Assembly: GCF_946151055.1 (NCBI RefSeq)
Contig: NZ_CAMGYZ010000010.1
Location: 1 to 64,000 of the forward strand
Reading direction: 5' to 3'
Length of the DNA: 64,000 bases
Origin: Bacillus sp. Marseille-Q3570
Lineage (GTDB): Bacteria > Bacillota > Bacilli > Bacillales > Fictibacillaceae
Shown piece by piece: positions 44,542-53,896 of the stretch; positions within the stretch are counted from its first letter, which is position 1, and each line of letters begins with the position of its first letter. The position numbers were made by a program, and so were the translations under genes. The notes under the pieces are model-generated. The model did not search any database, was not told the origin of the DNA, and saw nothing but the letters and a program-made list of their open reading frames with translations.

Positions 44542-44970
44542 GTGTCAGTGAGGTGTAAGTTACTCGTTTTGTTTTACTGGATTTTGTTCACACTCTTTAT
44601 TGGTATTGGTTTATTATTTATTTTGGCGATAAGAAGAAAACTGCTGAATCGAAAATTAGTTTTTGTCTTAATTGTAACCTTAGCGATTTTTGAGGGATAT
44701 AAACTTTTGACCGTGCCTTTAATCTCTCCGGAAGAGGCATCCCGAATAGCAAAGGATACAGTCTCTCCTTATACTGAAAAGATGTTACATCAAAATCAAA
44801 TGAAAGCTGAAGTCCTAAGCCAGAAAAGTGTATTTGATGAAAAAAGATATGTGGTGAGCATAGACATTCCGAATAATCGTTATGCGGAAGTATATATAAA
44901 TGCACGGAATGGTGAGGTTCTGGATGCAAGAATAAACGACTTTGATGGTGAAGATATTGAGATAAAATAA
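44542..44970 (+). CDS. Membrane-anchored PepSY-like protein
   Basis: 142 residues: two hydrophobic segments (about 8-30 and 38-58) and a C-terminal domain with SPEEASRIAKDTVSP and YVVSIDIPNNRYAEVYINARNG, then EVLDARI. This E-A-x-x-I-A pattern followed by a beta hairpin is that of PepSY domains, which often inhibit or modulate peptidases at the membrane. The start is uncertain: GTG 44542 is used, but no good ribosome binding site precedes it, and a TTG at 44569 is possible. It is a single gene with a terminator. Confidence 0.6.
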   Translation: MSVRCKLLVLFYWILFTLFIGIGLLFILAIRRKLLNRKLVFVLIVTLAIFEGYKLLTVPLISPEEASRIAKDTVSPYTEKMLHQNQMKAEVLSQKSVFDEKRYVVSIDIPNNRYAEVYINARNGEVLDARINDFDGEDIEIK

Positions 44971-44985
44971 GTTCGTTAAACTCTT

Positions 44986-45012
44986 AAGAGCTTGATGCTG
45001 AGCTCTTTTTTT
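44986..45012 (+). terminator. Terminator of the PepSY-like gene
   Basis: AAGAGCT / AGCTCTT with an 8-nt loop and a long T run. Confidence 0.85.
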
Positions 45013-45035
45013 GTGAATTTACATTACATAAAAAT

Positions 45036-45222
45036 GTAACGGACACCAGGGCCGTTACTTTAGGAAAAAATGCCTTATTCAAAAAGCTAACGGACACCAG
45101 AGACGTTATTTGACTGAAATCACCCTGAATCTGGGGGATTTGTCACAAATAAGAGCCCTCATGTCCGTTAACATTCTGGATCAAGCCAATTTGTCATAAA
45201 TAACGTCTCTCATGTCCGTTAG
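45036..45222. repeat. Four-arm inverted repeat element, copy 2
   Basis: Forward units at 45036-45060 and 45087-45111, inverted units at 45147-45170 and 45198-45222, sharing AACGGACA-C-CAGAGACGTTATTT-like sequence with copy 1 at 19113. It lies between convergent genes (PepSY-like and AraC) and next to a terminator, exactly as copy 1 follows a terminator. Total length 187 nt in both copies. Confidence 0.8.
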
Positions 45223-45246
45223 CACTAATTTTCCTATACTCTCCCC

Positions 45247-46119
45247 TTACTTTTTCTTCACAGGGATCCAAATCTCACTCTTGAAAGTCGGTGAGGAGAC
45301 GTCTTTATTCTCATTCCACAATATTTCTGGTCCTTCTGTTTGTTCATAGTTCGACGAAGGGAACCATTCCGCATAGATGCGCCCCCATATTTCCTGCAGC
45401 GTATCCGGAAACGGGCCGATGGATTCGAAGACTGCCCAAGTTGAAGCTGGAACTTCCAAAGCGGTCAGGTTTTCGGGACAATCCCTGGTTGTCGCCGCTC
45501 CGATATAATGATCAAGTTCCCCTTTTTCCTCCATTCGTCCTTCGGAAAAGTTCGTCGAAGCACTAAGCAGTCCTTTCGGCTCCACGTTGGAAAGGTTCTT
45601 CAGGATATCGATCGTATCGCTGTCCAGGCTTTGCCACATCGCTGCAATCTCAGGATTGACACCTTTGAAAATGAGTGGAACTCTTTTATAGATGCCAATG
45701 ATCCGGAAGGCATCTTTTTCTTCAATACGATAATTCATTTCACTACCTCCTTTGATGGTTAATTGGAGCGTCATACGTGGATAGGATTTCAGCAAATGGC
45801 CATTCGTCCTCGCTTCTGATGGTGTGATACCATGCAGGTTTTGAAAAGCGCGTGTAAAAGAATCGGGTGAGTTGTAGCCATATTTCATTGCGATGTCGAT
45901 GACTTTTGCGTTGCGCGTTTTAAGCTCGAATGCAGCAAGCGTAAGGCGTCTGCGGCGGACGTATTCTGATAAGGTAATCCCGGATAAGAAGGAAAACATC
46001 CTTTTAAAATGATATTCTGAGCAATAGGCCCGTCTTGCAGCCTCCTTGAAGTCGATTTCATCCGTCAGTTTTTCTTCGATATAGGCGATGGCCTCATTCA
46101 GGTTTTTCAGTGTATCCAT
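45247..46119 (-). CDS. AraC-family regulator with GyrI-like effector domain
   Basis: A 290-residue protein. Two HTH motifs lie in the first 110 residues ([20 protein letters not shown] and [20 protein letters not shown] with GITPSEAR), and residues about 130-290 form a GyrI-like/SOUL-type effector-binding domain ending in [13 protein letters not shown] 46119 follows AAGGAGGTCATTGG; upstream residues up to 46185 are unlikely. Members such as Rob or BmrR-like hybrids bind drugs or small molecules. It is divergent from tctC but its target is unknown. Confidence 0.88.
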   Translation of the reverse strand: MDTLKNLNEAIAYIEEKLTDEIDFKEAARRAYCSEYHFKRMFSFLSGITLSEYVRRRRLTLAAFELKTRNAKVIDIAMKYGYNSPDSFTRAFQNLHGITPSEARTNGHLLKSYPRMTLQLTIKGGSEMNYRIEEKDAFRIIGIYKRVPLIFKGVNPEIAAMWQSLDSDTIDILKNLSNVEPKGLLSASTNFSEGRMEEKGELDHYIGAATTRDCPENLTALEVPASTWAVFESIGPFPDTLQEIWGRIYAEWFPSSNYEQTEGPEILWNENKDVSSPTFKSEIWIPVKKK

Positions 46120-46284
46120 CCAATGACCTCCTTCATCAATAGAGTAGCAGGATTGATGTCGGCCCATCCGACAATCCGTGCACACTTATGCAGGGTTAGT
46201 ATTCAGTTTAGCATGAAATGGAAGTGTTGGAGTCCGTGAACAAAATGCACAAAAAGGATTTAAAATTTTTAAAAAACAATATTT

Positions 46285-46298
46285 TGAAAACGTTTACA
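46285..46298 (+). promoter_or_regulatory. Perfect cre box (CcpA site) before tctC
   Basis: TGAAAACGTTTACA fits all 14 positions of TGWAANCGNTNWCA. It lies 59 bases before the tctC start. Carbon catabolite control of the tricarboxylate operon is the expected result, as known for citrate uptake in Bacillus. Confidence 0.75.
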
Positions 46299-46356
46299 TT
46301 GAAAGTTTCAGAAGGTAGGATGACTTTAATAAATTTTTTGTTAGGGGTGTATCGTT

Positions 46357-47331
46357 ATGAAAAAGCTCTCGGTTTTATTGATCGCATTTTTGCTTTTATC
46401 AGCTTGTTCTGTTGGAGGTTCTGGCTCGAACAAAGAATTCCCGACGAAGAATCTTGAATTGGTTGCGCCTGCTTCGCCAGGTGGAGGATGGGATTTGACA
46501 GCCCGTTCCGTACAAAAAGCGTTACAGGATAATGACCTGGTCGATAAAAACATCAAAGTCGTGAACAAGCCAGGCGGTGGTGGAGAGACAGGCTGGAAGT
46601 ATTTGAAGGCGAAGGATTCGCATCATCTGGCGATCAACTCAAGCCTTGTCTTGACGAATGATCTGCTCGGTCAAAGTGATTTGAGCTATAAGGATTTCAC
46701 ACCGATCGCGACATTGGCGACAGAGTGGCAATCACTTGCTGTTCCGGCAAATTCCAAGTACGAGTCTGCTTCAGAACTGATGGAGCAACTGAAAAAGGAT
46801 CCAAACTCTGTAAAAATCGGTGTCGGACCTGGGTTGGGGAATGATGATCACCTATCCATCGTCCAAGCTGCCACTGAATACGGAATCGACCCTGCAGAAC
46901 TCGATTTCCTCGTATATGAAGGGGGAGGAGATGTCGTTACAGCACTCCTGGGTGGACATGTTGATGCGGTTACAACCTCTCTATCCGAGGTGAAGGATCA
47001 ACACCTTGCTGGAAAACTGAAGATCCTTGCGGTTTCTTCTGAAGAAAGACTTGAAGATTTAGATGATGTGCCGACCTGGAAAGAGGAAGGCGTGGACATG
47101 GTATTCCCGCACTGGCGTGGAATCATGGGACCACCGGATATGACAGAAGAAGAAATCGCATATTGGGATGAAAAATTGAGCGAGATGGTCAAGACGGAAG
47201 ACTGGAAAAAGCTCTTGGATAATAACAACTGGGATGGCTTCTATAAAGACAGCGAAGAAACGAAGAAGTTTTTGAAAGAGCAACATTCACTTTATGAGAA
47301 GCTCGTGACGGATTCAGGATTGGTGAAGTAA
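46357..47331 (+). CDS. tctC: Tripartite tricarboxylate transporter substrate-binding lipoprotein TctC
   Basis: A 324-residue extracytoplasmic binding protein. Lipobox LLLSACSVGG with Cys17, then LELVAPASPGGGWDLTARS, the TctC signature, and VKIGVGPGLGNDDHLS and GGDVVTALLGGHVDAVTTS further on. It delivers a tricarboxylate (citrate or tricarballylate) to TctBA. A perfect cre box lies upstream. The gap to tctB (47332-47542) has no gene or clear terminator and may hold an attenuating structure. Confidence 0.92.
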   Translation: MKKLSVLLIAFLLLSACSVGGSGSNKEFPTKNLELVAPASPGGGWDLTARSVQKALQDNDLVDKNIKVVNKPGGGGETGWKYLKAKDSHHLAINSSLVLTNDLLGQSDLSYKDFTPIATLATEWQSLAVPANSKYESASELMEQLKKDPNSVKIGVGPGLGNDDHLSIVQAATEYGIDPAELDFLVYEGGGDVVTALLGGHVDAVTTSLSEVKDQHLAGKLKILAVSSEERLEDLDDVPTWKEEGVDMVFPHWRGIMGPPDMTEEEIAYWDEKLSEMVKTEDWKKLLDNNNWDGFYKDSEETKKFLKEQHSLYEKLVTDSGLVK

Positions 47332-47542
47332 GCTCGTCGGAAGGCAGAATCGATCCGGGTTGTGGTTTAACAACTCGTTGCGCATACGGCCGAATGGATG
47401 TTTTTACTTCGGAAATCGCCATAGATACAGCCAAGACGAAAAGGGTGTTGACTCCACACGGAATCGCGGGTCAGCACCTGATTTTTGACAGATAAACAAG
47501 TTAGACTTTACCCGAATTTCCAAACGAAAGGAGCGGACATAC

Positions 47543-47992
47543 ATGAAAGCGGTCAAACTGGCGTTTCCTGCTGTTTTACTACTGATCAGCTGCACGTTCT
47601 TGATAGCATCATTCAACGTGCCGAAAGCGAACCTTGGTAATCCGAACGGACCACTTTATTTTCCGATCGGACTGAGTGTGCTCATGCTGGTCTTCAGTAT
47701 CATCTACACGATTCAAGAGTTGAAAAAACTGAACCATGAAAATGTTCAAATAAGGGAATTGATTGCAGGGCGTACCCCGAAACTGATTGGCATTACGGTG
47801 CTCCTTGGAATCGGATATGCATTCATTTTTGAACGGATCGGTTTTCTATTTGCGACGATCCTGTTCCTGGGCGCGTTATTGTTTTTCATAAACGGAGTGA
47901 AGAAATGGAAGGCGAACATCATCGTATCGATCTGCTTTTCCTTCATTTCATGGTACGCATTCAGTGAATTACTAGGGGTCAGTTTACCGTAG
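47543..47992 (+). CDS. tctB: Tripartite tricarboxylate transporter small subunit TctB
   Basis: 149 residues, four predicted helices (about 7-24, 41-60, 84-118, 126-147), the plan of TctB. GPLYFPIGLSVLMLVFSIIY is typical. GAAAGGAG lies before the ATG. It precedes tctA by 11 bases. TctB is required with TctA for transport but its exact role is unclear. Confidence 0.88.
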   Translation: MKAVKLAFPAVLLLISCTFLIASFNVPKANLGNPNGPLYFPIGLSVLMLVFSIIYTIQELKKLNHENVQIRELIAGRTPKLIGITVLLGIGYAFIFERIGFLFATILFLGALLFFINGVKKWKANIIVSICFSFISWYAFSELLGVSLP

Positions 47993-48003
47993 GAGGTGAT
48001 TTT

Positions 48004-49515
48004 GTGGATATTAACAGCTTTTTGAATGGTTTCATGAATTCAGTGGAACCGATCAACATCTTGTGGGTGATCATCGGCGGTATTTTAGGGACGATTGTAG
48101 GGATGCTGCCTGGCCTTGGACCAGCAACTGCGGTCGCCGTCTTGATCCCGATCACCTTTGGAATGGACCCTGTCAGCGCGATCATCTTGATGGCAGCAAT
48201 CTATTATGGCGCGATGTATGGTGGATCTCGAAGCTCGATCCTGTTGAACACGCCAGGTGACGGATCGGCAATCGCCGCGACATTCGACGGTTATCCGATG
48301 GCACGAAAAGGACAAGCGGGACAGGCACTGGCGATCTCTGCAGTAGCTTCCTTCATCGGCGGTATCATTGCGGTCGTCGGATTCATTTTCCTTGCTGAGC
48401 CGTTAGCGGATTTTGCCCTTAAGTTCGGGCCAGCGGAGTATTTTTTACTTATGCTCCTCACCTTGTCAGCCATCGTTTCTCTTTCGCTCGGTAAAATGGT
48501 GAAAGGGTTCATCGCGATGTTGCTTGGACTCCTGCTCAGTACGATCGGGATCGATACCCAAACGGGCGTCTATCGTTTTACGATGGGCATTCCTCATTTA
48601 AGCGATGGGATCGATTTTCTGATCGTCATCATTGGTGTTTATGCGATCGGGGAAGTGCTCTACAACTTCCTGACGATTGATAAGGAGAAAAAGGAAAAGA
48701 AGGAAGTCGGGAAAGTCTGGTTTACAAAGGAACAGTGGAAAAGATCGAAGTGGCCGATCCTGCGGAGTGGTCCGCTCGGGTTCATTGTCGGTGTCCTTCC
48801 AGGTGCAGGTGGTTCGATCGCATCCATGATCAGTTATTCGACTGAAAAACAGCTTTCGAAAAAGCAGGAAGAGTTCGGTGAGGGTGCAGTTGAAGGGTTG
48901 GCTGCACCGGAGTCAGCGAACAATGCGGCATCAGTGGGAGCCTTGATTCCGCTCTTGACGATGGGGATTCCTGGATCGGGGACGACAGCAGTCATGCTCG
49001 GCGCCCTCATCATGCTTGGCTTGAGACCGGGGCCATTGCTTTTTGAAAACCAGCCGGAGATTGCCTGGACATTGGTCAATAGTATGTTCATCGGAAATAT
49101 CGTCCTGGTGATCGTGAATATCCTACTTGTCGGCCTGTTGATCAAGATTTTGGATACACCAGCGAAGGTGCTTTATCCGATCATTGTCTTGCTGGCATTC
49201 ATCGGGACCTATACGCTCAGCTACAATGTGATCGACTTTTTCCTGCTGTTGATCTTTGGTGTTTTCGGTCTTTTCATGAAGGTGTTCGATATTCCGATTG
49301 CGCCTCTTGTTCTCGCATTGATTGTCGGGGCTGAAATGGAGCAGAACTTCAGGAAAGCGGTACTGTCATCGGACGGGAATTTGAGTATTTTTGTTTCAAA
49401 TCCGATCTGTATCAGTTTGATCATTTTGATTCTTTTATCTCTTTTTTACCCGTTAGTCATCAAGGCTTTCAAGAAAAAAGCAGACAAAAACAATCTGGAA
49501 AAACAAGTTTCATAG
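48004..49515 (+). CDS. tctA: Tripartite tricarboxylate transporter large subunit TctA
   Basis: A 503-residue permease with 11-12 helices. Signature GTIVGMLPGLGPATAVAVLI at about 32-51, AIYYGAMYGGSRSSILLNTPG, and GALIPLLTMGIPGSGTTAVM in the second half. GTG start at 48004 after AGGAGGTGAT. It is followed after 28 bases by the tricarballylate dehydrogenase gene, which suggests tricarballylate as one substrate. Confidence 0.93.
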   Translation: MDINSFLNGFMNSVEPINILWVIIGGILGTIVGMLPGLGPATAVAVLIPITFGMDPVSAIILMAAIYYGAMYGGSRSSILLNTPGDGSAIAATFDGYPMARKGQAGQALAISAVASFIGGIIAVVGFIFLAEPLADFALKFGPAEYFLLMLLTLSAIVSLSLGKMVKGFIAMLLGLLLSTIGIDTQTGVYRFTMGIPHLSDGIDFLIVIIGVYAIGEVLYNFLTIDKEKKEKKEVGKVWFTKEQWKRSKWPILRSGPLGFIVGVLPGAGGSIASMISYSTEKQLSKKQEEFGEGAVEGLAAPESANNAASVGALIPLLTMGIPGSGTTAVMLGALIMLGLRPGPLLFENQPEIAWTLVNSMFIGNIVLVIVNILLVGLLIKILDTPAKVLYPIIVLLAFIGTYTLSYNVIDFFLLLIFGVFGLFMKVFDIPIAPLVLALIVGAEMEQNFRKAVLSSDGNLSIFVSNPICISLIILILLSLFYPLVIKAFKKKADKNNLEKQVS

Positions 49516-49543
49516 AGTTGGAAAATTGGAGGTGGAGAGACGG

Positions 49544-51058
49544 ATGTCCAATCATCCTGAAACAAATGTTGATGTAGTCGTCGTCGGTTCAGGAAATGCG
49601 GCGTTATGTGCTGCTATTTCTGCAAGGGAGAACAATGCCAACGTGCTTGTATTGGAGCGTGCTCCTGAGCATAAAAGAGGCGGGAATTCCTATTTTACAG
49701 ATGGTGCAATCCGATGCGCCTACAATGATCTCGCTGATATTTTAAAACTGATGCCTGATGTGACAGAGGAAGAAGCAGAGAGAATTGTCATGCCAGAATA
49801 TTCGCCCTCGGATTATTATGATGATCTGATGCGGGTAAACAACGACAAAAGTGATCCAGAGCTGGCAGGTCAGCTGGTCAACCGTTCTTATGAGACGATC
49901 AAGTGGATGAAAGAGCAGGGCGTCAAGTTCGAGCTCAACTATGAAAATCAATCGTTTGAAAAAGAAGGGAAGTATCATTTCTGGGGTGGTCTTCCGGTCA
50001 AAACAGAGAACAAAGGAATCGGCTTGATGACGAGTCTCTTCAAGCGTGTCGAGGAACTCGGAATTGAAATCTGGTATGAAGCCCGGGCCAAAGAGCTTAA
50101 GAAAGAGGATGGACGGATTTCCTCGATTGTGGTCGAGAAAGATGGTCAATCCCTTGAAATCAAGACGACCAGCGTCGTTTTAGCCTGTGGAAGTTTCGAA
50201 GCGAGTAAGCAGATGCGGTCTGACCATATTGGTGATGAATGGCAGGCAGCGATTGTACGGGGTACAGAATATAACACCGGCGACGGGCTTTCGATGGCGC
50301 TGGCTGTCGGGGCGGAGAAGTTCGGCAATTGGGCAGGCTGCCACTCGATCGGGACCGATGCGAATGCGCCCAAGGTTGGGGACTTCACGAAACCAGGCGA
50401 TATTTTTAAAAAGCACTCCTATCCGCTCAGCATCATGCTGAATAAAGACGGTCAACGGTTTGTCGATGAGGGAGCTGATTTCCGGAATTACACCTATGCG
50501 AAATACGGTCGCGAAATCTTGAAGCAACCGGAACATATCGCCTATCAGATTTATGATGCGCAGGTCCGTCCGATGCTTCGTAAAGAGTACGACCTGGAGG
50601 AAGCGACCTTTTACCAGGCGGACCGCCTTGAAGATCTAGTCGAAAAGCTTCCAGTGGATAAGGAATCATTTTTAAAAACGATCCAAGAATATAATGAAGC
50701 CGTGCAGGACGGGGAGTACAATCCGACTGTAAAGGACGGAAAAGGAACGTGCGGGGTCACACCTCCAAAAACGAACTGGGCTCTCCCGATTGAAGAAGGA
50801 CCGTTCTATGCGTTTCCGGTCACGTGCGGCATCACCTTCTCTTTCGGGGGACTCCATGTCAGCCCGGACGGTGAAGTTCTAAGTGTTTGTGGCGGGGCGC
50901 TGGATGGACTGTTTGCAGCAGGAGAAATGGTCGGAGGCCTCTTTTATGAAAACTACCCTGGTGGATCCGGCCTGATGTCGGGAGCGGTTTTCGGTAAATT
51001 GGCAGGAGCGGCTGCCGCAGATTACAGTAAAAAGAAAAATTCAGAAGTTGCAAAATGA
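49544..51058 (+). CDS. tcuA: FAD-dependent tricarballylate dehydrogenase
   Basis: A 504-residue flavoprotein of the fumarate reductase/succinate dehydrogenase family. The FAD-binding start is VVVVGSGNAALCAAISARE, followed by RGGNSYFTDGAIRCAY; the substrate domain contains FPVTCGITFSFGGLHV and the end GLFAAGEMVGG-like motif plus YPGGSGLMSGAVFG. The plan follows TcuA, which oxidises tricarballylate to cis-aconitate. ATG 49544 follows GGAGGTGGAGAG. The electron-accepting partner TcuB is not found in this window. Confidence 0.88.
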   Translation: MSNHPETNVDVVVVGSGNAALCAAISARENNANVLVLERAPEHKRGGNSYFTDGAIRCAYNDLADILKLMPDVTEEEAERIVMPEYSPSDYYDDLMRVNNDKSDPELAGQLVNRSYETIKWMKEQGVKFELNYENQSFEKEGKYHFWGGLPVKTENKGIGLMTSLFKRVEELGIEIWYEARAKELKKEDGRISSIVVEKDGQSLEIKTTSVVLACGSFEASKQMRSDHIGDEWQAAIVRGTEYNTGDGLSMALAVGAEKFGNWAGCHSIGTDANAPKVGDFTKPGDIFKKHSYPLSIMLNKDGQRFVDEGADFRNYTYAKYGREILKQPEHIAYQIYDAQVRPMLRKEYDLEEATFYQADRLEDLVEKLPVDKESFLKTIQEYNEAVQDGEYNPTVKDGKGTCGVTPPKTNWALPIEEGPFYAFPVTCGITFSFGGLHVSPDGEVLSVCGGALDGLFAAGEMVGGLFYENYPGGSGLMSGAVFGKLAGAAAADYSKKKNSEVAK

Positions 51059-51062
51059 ATGG

Positions 51063-51112
51063 AAGGGTTGTCCCAAAAAAAGTGTCAGACACTAAGGGAC
51101 ACCCTTTTTTAC
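51063..51112 (+). terminator. Terminator after tcuA with internal palindrome
   Basis: AAGGGTTGTCCC pairs with GGGACACCCTT, enclosing GTGTCAGACAC, followed by a T run. The same plan (with GTGTCTGGCAC) occurs at 63442-63490, which suggests a repeated terminator type. Confidence 0.8.
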
Positions 51113-51132
51113 ACATAAACTAGGAGTTTGTC

Positions 51133-52497
51133 ATGGATAAGAAGGTAGTAGTCGGTTTACTTTCGCTCATTTTATATGTGGTCTTTTTTCTGCCTTTTTT
51201 GGATTGGGATATCAAAGTGCAGGCAGCCGTTACATTGGTCATCATCCAAATGCTATGGATCGGAAGGGTCTTTCCGCTAGCGTTCAGCTCGATTCTATTG
51301 ATTTTGATTCTCTCCTTCCATTTTTTCAGTTATGAAGAGACGCTCGGTTATATAAGTACGGATATCGTCTGGCTGCTTTTTTCCACATTCATCATATCAC
51401 GGGCGTTCATCAGTACCGGGCTTGCAAGCAGGGTGTCTTTGAAGATGCTTAAATTATCAGGTGGGTCGGGCAGGCTATTGATCTTGTTTTCTTTCATATT
51501 GATGTTTGTCCTGTCAATGCTGATCCCTTCGAATGTCGGAAAGGGAAGCCTTGTTTCCTCGGTTCTTGATCGTTTGATGGACAGCTTGAAAAAGATCCGC
51601 GGAGTCGAAAATCTGGGGAAATCGTTATTCATCGGGATCGCTTATTTAGTAGCGATTTCGGGTGCAGTCGTGGCGACCGGAGCAAGCTCGACGATCTATA
51701 CATTCGGACTTTTCTCGGAAATCTCTCCTGATCTGAATTATGTGAAGTGGCTTGGGTATTTCGTGCCGCCGATTTTGTTGTTTGTGATGCTGTTATGGTT
51801 ATTGTTCTTATATGTGTTTCCGCCGGAAAATATCGACCGGAAACATTTGATGGGATTGTTGGATGATAAGATCAGCGAGCTTGGGAAACTGAGTCTTCCT
51901 GAGAAAAAAGTGATGGGAATCATGGCGATGACGATCCTTTTATGGGCGACCCATAACTGGCACGGACTTTCCATATCGCTCGTCGGTTTATTGAGTGCTG
52001 CGCTCACGGTGCTGCCGGGGATCGGGGTATGGAATTGGGAAACAGCGAAGAAGGCGATTGATTGGGATATGATGCTGTTTTTCGCAAGTACCTTGATGGT
52101 GTCGGGCATGCTGATCAAGACCGGTGCGATCAAGTGGATTTCGGACTATCTCTTAAGCGTGTTGGCGAGTGAATCATCGTGGTTGATCGTCTTCGTCCTG
52201 GTGATTTGTACCGCTTTATTGCGGATTATTTTTGTAAATATCCTAGGGTTCCTGGCGATCATGATTCCACTTGCAATCACGATCGGTCAGGACATTCCGG
52301 ATTTCTCACCTTTGGTTGTCGCGATGGCCGTCTTCCTTACCGGTGTCCCCGGGTTCATGCTGATCACTCAATCGCCAGTCCATCTGATCAGTCATTCATA
52401 CGGGTATTTTTCAGAAACGGATCTGCTCAAAGTCGGCATCCCGTCAGCCCTGCTATGGTTCATCGTCATCATGCTCTCCGTGATGTTCTACTGGTGA
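51133..52497 (+). CDS. DASS/SLC13-family anion transporter
   Basis: A 454-residue membrane protein with about 12 helices. The hairpin motifs expected in DASS proteins can be seen: MLIPSNVGKGSLVSSVL in the first half and MLITQSPVHLISHSYGYFSE in the second. Members carry di- or tricarboxylates with sodium. It follows tcuA by 74 bases, behind a terminator, and TAGGAG precedes the ATG. A second carrier for tricarballylate, citrate or an intermediate is a reasonable guess. Confidence 0.8.
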   Translation: MDKKVVVGLLSLILYVVFFLPFLDWDIKVQAAVTLVIIQMLWIGRVFPLAFSSILLILILSFHFFSYEETLGYISTDIVWLLFSTFIISRAFISTGLASRVSLKMLKLSGGSGRLLILFSFILMFVLSMLIPSNVGKGSLVSSVLDRLMDSLKKIRGVENLGKSLFIGIAYLVAISGAVVATGASSTIYTFGLFSEISPDLNYVKWLGYFVPPILLFVMLLWLLFLYVFPPENIDRKHLMGLLDDKISELGKLSLPEKKVMGIMAMTILLWATHNWHGLSISLVGLLSAALTVLPGIGVWNWETAKKAIDWDMMLFFASTLMVSGMLIKTGAIKWISDYLLSVLASESSWLIVFVLVICTALLRIIFVNILGFLAIMIPLAITIGQDIPDFSPLVVAMAVFLTGVPGFMLITQSPVHLISHSYGYFSETDLLKVGIPSALLWFIVIMLSVMFYW

Positions 52498-52559
52498 TGA
52501 GCGTGATAAGCGTGCCAGGCACCATCTCAAACCCCTTGCGCCGCAAGGACTTCTGATCG

Positions 52560-52671
52560 GTGCCTGGCACACTTTCAAACCTCAACTGCCCCAAGGGTTC
52601 CGCTTCGGTGCCAGGCACCTTCGCGGAACCCTTGGGGGAGAAGGGGGAAATTGTCGTGCCTGGTACAGAAG
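52560..52671. repeat. GTGCCTGGCAC repeat element, copy B
   Basis: Matches 41835-41946 at 104 of 112 bases. Upstream, an additional GTGCCAGGCAC at 52512-52522 and the inverted repeat around CCCCTTGCGCCGCAAGG extend the element. It fills the gap (52498-52787) after the DASS gene. Confidence 0.85.
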
Positions 52672-52787
52672 CGGAGCAGAAGTGCAACTCTATTAAAATG
52701 TTTCAAATCTAGTAAATGGGTCTATACCTTTGGGGTAGCAGTTTAATAGAATATAGTATTCCCCCATAGAAGGGAGGGAATACGAAT

Positions 52788-53129
52788 ATGAGTTGTTCAT
52801 GTTCTCAGTCTTTTTCTTGTTGCTCCTCCAAGCATTCCTGTTCTTGCTCCCGCTCTCATTCACATTCACATTCTCGTTCTAAATGCTCTAAATCTTGTTC
52901 TAAATCTTGCTTTGACTTTTGTTCTTGTAAAATATTCAAAGATTTGAGAGTAGGACGTACGATCACAGTCTTTTTCGGTGGAACAACACTTACGTTACTG
53001 TTTTTGTGTTTTGACCCTAAGACGTGTTGTGTTACTGGTCAAGACACCTCTACAGGGAGTATCGTCACCTTCGATTGCCGTAAAGTAAGTTTTATCGGCC
53101 AAGGAGGCAATTCCGTATCGGTAATGTAA
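52788..53129 (+). CDS. Ser/Cys/His/Lys-rich spore-coat-like protein
   Basis: 113 residues. The first 50 residues are almost only Ser, Cys, His, Lys and Arg (CSCSRSHSHSHSRSKCSKSC), then a compact beta-rich domain (GRTITVFFGGTTLTLLFLCF, TGSIVTFDCRKVSFIG). Around 13 Cys and several His could bind zinc or form disulfides. GAAGGGAGGG precedes the ATG. Low-complexity Cys/His-rich proteins of this type are usual in spore coats or exosporium. No family name is recognised. Confidence 0.7.
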   Translation: MSCSCSQSFSCCSSKHSCSCSRSHSHSHSRSKCSKSCSKSCFDFCSCKIFKDLRVGRTITVFFGGTTLTLLFLCFDPKTCCVTGQDTSTGSIVTFDCRKVSFIGQGGNSVSVM

Positions 53130-53138
53130 AAAGTATCT

Positions 53139-53172
53139 CCCTGATTCAATTTATGAATCAGGGGTTTTTTTC
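53139..53172 (+). terminator. Terminator of the coat-like gene
   Basis: CCCTGATTCA / TGAATCAGGG with a 5-nt loop and a T run. The stretch 53173-53371 holds part of a dispersed repeat (CCAAGTTTTCTTTATG at 53229-53244, also at 63530-63545 region). Confidence 0.9.
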
Positions 53173-53377
53173 ATTTAATCTTCAATATAAGGGTAACTAA
53201 GGCACAGCTACGCTAAGACTCGGCTTTCCAAGTTTTCTTTATGAGTGAGTAAGAAAATTGAATTAAATCCCACAGAATTTGGCGATACTTTTAATAGAAG
53301 TATCGTTTCTTTAAGAGTCGAATCCAGTCATGATACGATGAAATAAACCAATTGGAATCTAAAAAAGGTAGATGAGC

Positions 53378-53896
53378 ATGATGTATGACCCTACGATATT
53401 CGATAATTTGAAAGTTGCGTTTGAAAACTATGTATACGACCTTGATAATGTGAGTGGTGAAGTATCGATCAGCAATCGAAAAGATAAGCTTGAGATGGCA
53501 ACGATGTCGAGGGCGTTCAGCCTCCAGTTCACCCTGGCGGATCAAAAAGATGTCACGGCAGAAATTTTGTTAGGAGCGTCTCTGCAGGATCTAGCTGCGG
53601 AAATCCTGGAAACCTCAGGTGAAAAGCCGGGTTGCACGTTGTTGGTCCGATTTTATAAGCAGGTAGAGGACGTCGAGGCTGAATGCAGCCAGATTGAAGC
53701 AGGTATGCAAACGATCTGGAGCCAGCGGCCGCTTACTCAGACAATTTCCTTTGTTTATGGTCCAGACCAACCTGTATTCATGAATACGATCGAGGTCGGA
53801 TTCAATCGTAAAATCAATGAAGATCAGATTGAAGATATCCCGGCATTAGTCGATCATATCCTGGAAACCCTCGAGCAACTGAATAGCATGTACTGA
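53378..53896 (+). CDS. Conserved hypothetical soluble protein
   Basis: 172 residues, acidic, alpha/beta, without signal or membrane segment. SRAFSLQFTLADQKDVTAEI and TLLVRFYKQVEDVEAECSQI alternate strand and helix. AAAAGGTAG at 53363-53371 best supports ATG 53378; ATG 53372 and 53381 are possible. Codon use is like a typical chromosomal gene. I do not recognise the family. It stands alone before dctA. Confidence 0.6.
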   Translation: MMYDPTIFDNLKVAFENYVYDLDNVSGEVSISNRKDKLEMATMSRAFSLQFTLADQKDVTAEILLGASLQDLAAEILETSGEKPGCTLLVRFYKQVEDVEAECSQIEAGMQTIWSQRPLTQTISFVYGPDQPVFMNTIEVGFNRKINEDQIEDIPALVDHILETLEQLNSMY

